DNA of 64,000 bases from JBBEAM01 sp942491105. GTDB lineage: Bacteria; Pseudomonadota; Alphaproteobacteria; Kiloniellales; DSM-21159. A program made the translations under genes and the position numbers. Below are positions 62,721-64,000 of the stretch, one piece after another; the first letter of the stretch is position 1; each line of letters starts with the position of its first letter. A model generated the notes under the pieces. That model ran no database searches. It worked only from the letters and a program-made list of their open reading frames with translations, and had not been told where the DNA came from. Location of the stretch: contig CALNZX010000003.1 in NCBI GenBank assembly GCA_942491105.1, positions 124,001 through 188,000 of the forward strand. The letters run 5' to 3'.

Positions 62721-63515
62721 TCAGTTCTCTAATCGCTCGCGCAGGAACTCACGGATCTCCGTGAACTGCGGCAGGCTCTGGACATCCAGGTCCCTGGGCC
62801 GCTCGAAAGGCACATCGATGATCTGCTCGATGCGGCCCGGCCGCGCCGAGAGCAGCACGATGCGGTCGGCGAGGAACACCGCCTCGGAGATCGAGTGCGT
62901 GACCAGGACGATGGTCTTGTGGGTCGCCATCCAGATGCGCTGCAGTTCGATGTTCATGCTGTCGCGCGTGATCGCGTCGAGCGCCCCGAAGGGCTCGTCC
63001 ATCAGCAGCACGTCGGGTTCGTAGCTGAGCGCGCGCGCGATCGCCGCGCGCTGGCGCATGCCGCCGGACAGCTCGGACTGCCAGCGGGACTCGAAACCCT
63101 CGATGCCCACCAGCTTACAGAGCTCGCGGGCACGCGCATGACGTTCCGCCTTGCCGACGCCGCGCAGCTTCAGCGGCAGCGCGATGTTGTCGAGAATGGT
63201 GAGCCAGGGAAAAAGATTGGCGTCCTGAAACACGACGCCCATGTTCGCGACCGTCTCGTCGTCGCGCTTGCCGGCCTTCCACAGCGGCGTACCGCCGATT
63301 TGGATCGACCCCTGGCTCGGGTTCTCCAGGCCGGCTATGAGGCGCAGCAAGGTCGTTTTGCCGCAGCCCGAAGGCCCCAGCAGAACGGTGAACTCGCCGC
63401 GCCGCACATCCAGATCCGTCCGCGACAGGGCCTGGATCGGCCCATGTCGCGTGACGAACTGCTTCTCAACGCCAGAGATTTCGATCGCACTGGCGTCTGT
63501 CGCTAAAGAATTCAT
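62721..63515 (-). CDS. ABC transporter ATP-binding protein, SsuB/TauB/ThiZ type
   Basis: A 264-residue ATPase. Walker A is LLGPSGCGKTTLLRLIAGLE, the Q-loop VVFQDANLFPW, the signature LSGGMRQRAAIARAL, Walker B VLLMDEPFGALDAITR, and the switch histidine VLVTHSISEA. It powers the importer with the permease encoded next. The order binding protein, ATPase, permease is the common SsuABC/ThiYZX layout. Confidence 0.95.
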   Translation of the reverse strand: MNSLATDASAIEISGVEKQFVTRHGPIQALSRTDLDVRRGEFTVLLGPSGCGKTTLLRLIAGLENPSQGSIQIGGTPLWKAGKRDDETVANMGVVFQDANLFPWLTILDNIALPLKLRGVGKAERHARARELCKLVGIEGFESRWQSELSGGMRQRAAIARALSYEPDVLLMDEPFGALDAITRDSMNIELQRIWMATHKTIVLVTHSISEAVFLADRIVLLSARPGRIEQIIDVPFERPRDLDVQSLPQFTEIREFLRERLEN

Positions 63516-63529
63516 CAGAACCTTCGCAC

Positions 63530-64000
63530 TTACATCGCTGCGTCGATGAACTCGTTAGTATAGAGGGATTCCGGATCGGCGACCTCGGCAATCCCCGCCT
63601 TGGCGACCTGCTCCACGGCGCCGGCCCAAACCTCGGGCACGTTGCGCAGCAGATTCTCCCGGCCCTGGGACAAGGCCATGTAGTTGTAGATGGTCAGCGC
63701 CTGAACCCGGAAGGCGCGGTCCTCGTTGGCCGAAATCTCGAAGGTGTCCTCGACCCGGGCGATGATCTCGTTGGGGTCGGCGACGAGCAGTTCCTCGGCC
63801 GAGGCCCGCATCGCCTTCATGAAGGCGGCCACGGTATCGCCGTTGGCGTCGGCGAAATCGCGGCGCACGATGATCGCGCCGCCCGGCATGGGAGCGTACC
63901 TATCGGCGCCCCAGATGTGCACTGGCTCGCCATCGCGGCGCAGCACCATGGAGCCTTCGACCGTGGGCATGAAGGCATCGAGACGGCCCTGCTTCAGCAG
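63530..64000 (-). CDS. ABC transporter substrate-binding protein, C-terminal part
   Basis: Open from the window edge to a stop at 63530, so about 156 C-terminal residues of an SsuA/ThiY/NMT1-like binding protein are visible. Features are LLKQGRLDAFMPTVEGSMVL, MPGGAIIVRRDFADANGDTV and the final helical part LLRNVPEVWAGAVEQVAKAG. The front with signal peptide and main ligand residues lies beyond 64000. It is 14 bases from the ATPase start and completes the importer. Confidence 0.82.
   Translation of the reverse strand: MLKQGRLDAFMPTVEGSMVLRRDGEPVHIWGADRYAPMPGGAIIVRRDFADANGDTVAAFMKAMRASAEELLVADPNEIIARVEDTFEISANEDRAFRVQALTIYNYMALSQGRENLLRNVPEVWAGAVEQVAKAGIAEVADPESLYTNEFIDAAM

Overview
The window looks like chromosomal DNA of a high-GC alphaproteobacterium, probably Rhodospirillales-like. 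This is inferred from the roughly 60-70 % GC, the dense short-overlap operons, the class Ia ribonucleotide reductase without an obvious ATP cone, the TRAP transporter and the CoxL-type oxidoreductase. No rRNA, tRNA, CRISPR array or insertion sequence was recognised.

Layout. 1-2.3 kb: small envelope genes, including a patatin-like lipoprotein. 2.3-17.4 kb: a membrane-bound TPR/TolB-like regulator followed by a long same-strand run of envelope genes (parvulin, HupE/UreJ-like protein, DUF3604 metallohydrolase, DUF2092, two outer-membrane barrels, chalcone-isomerase-like protein, three DUF1254/DUF1214 paralogues). A GTTAC-type inverted repeat lies before both the regulator and the parvulin gene. 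I consider this run the best candidate for an undescribed system. 17.5-24.5 kb: alanine/glycine symporter, redoxin-2OG oxygenase fusion, orphan Flp pilin, PilZ protein and thioesterase. 24.6-30.1 kb: TRAP transporter with a TM2-DctQ fusion, then a DUF1007/RcnA metal pair. 30.5-39.9 kb: DoxX, YedK, nrdA-nrdB with tandem NrdR-box-like and DnaA-box sites, orphan CoxL-like enzyme with CysQ, and a ParA-family ATPase. 40.0-40.9 kb: one strikingly AT-rich gene with a HEPN-like motif. 41-46.5 kb: Sua5, an FAD oxidoreductase and an acyl-CoA dehydrogenase. 46.5-48.9 kb: a methyltransferase/OsmC/HxlR cassette bracketed by two copies of a hairpin repeat. 49-55 kb: BKACE enzyme, glycerol kinase, PhyH dioxygenase and membrane proteins. 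55.2-64 kb: amidase, malonyl-CoA decarboxylase, SDR, ADP-forming acyl-CoA synthetase, MaoC and an SsuABC/ThiXYZ-type ABC importer.

Three genes (11.06, 52.35 and 58.2 kb) are each broken by one base gained or lost in a short homopolymer. These could be sequencing errors or recent mutations, so the products are described as if the frame were restored.

All names rest on reading motifs by eye and on remembered family features. No database search was run.
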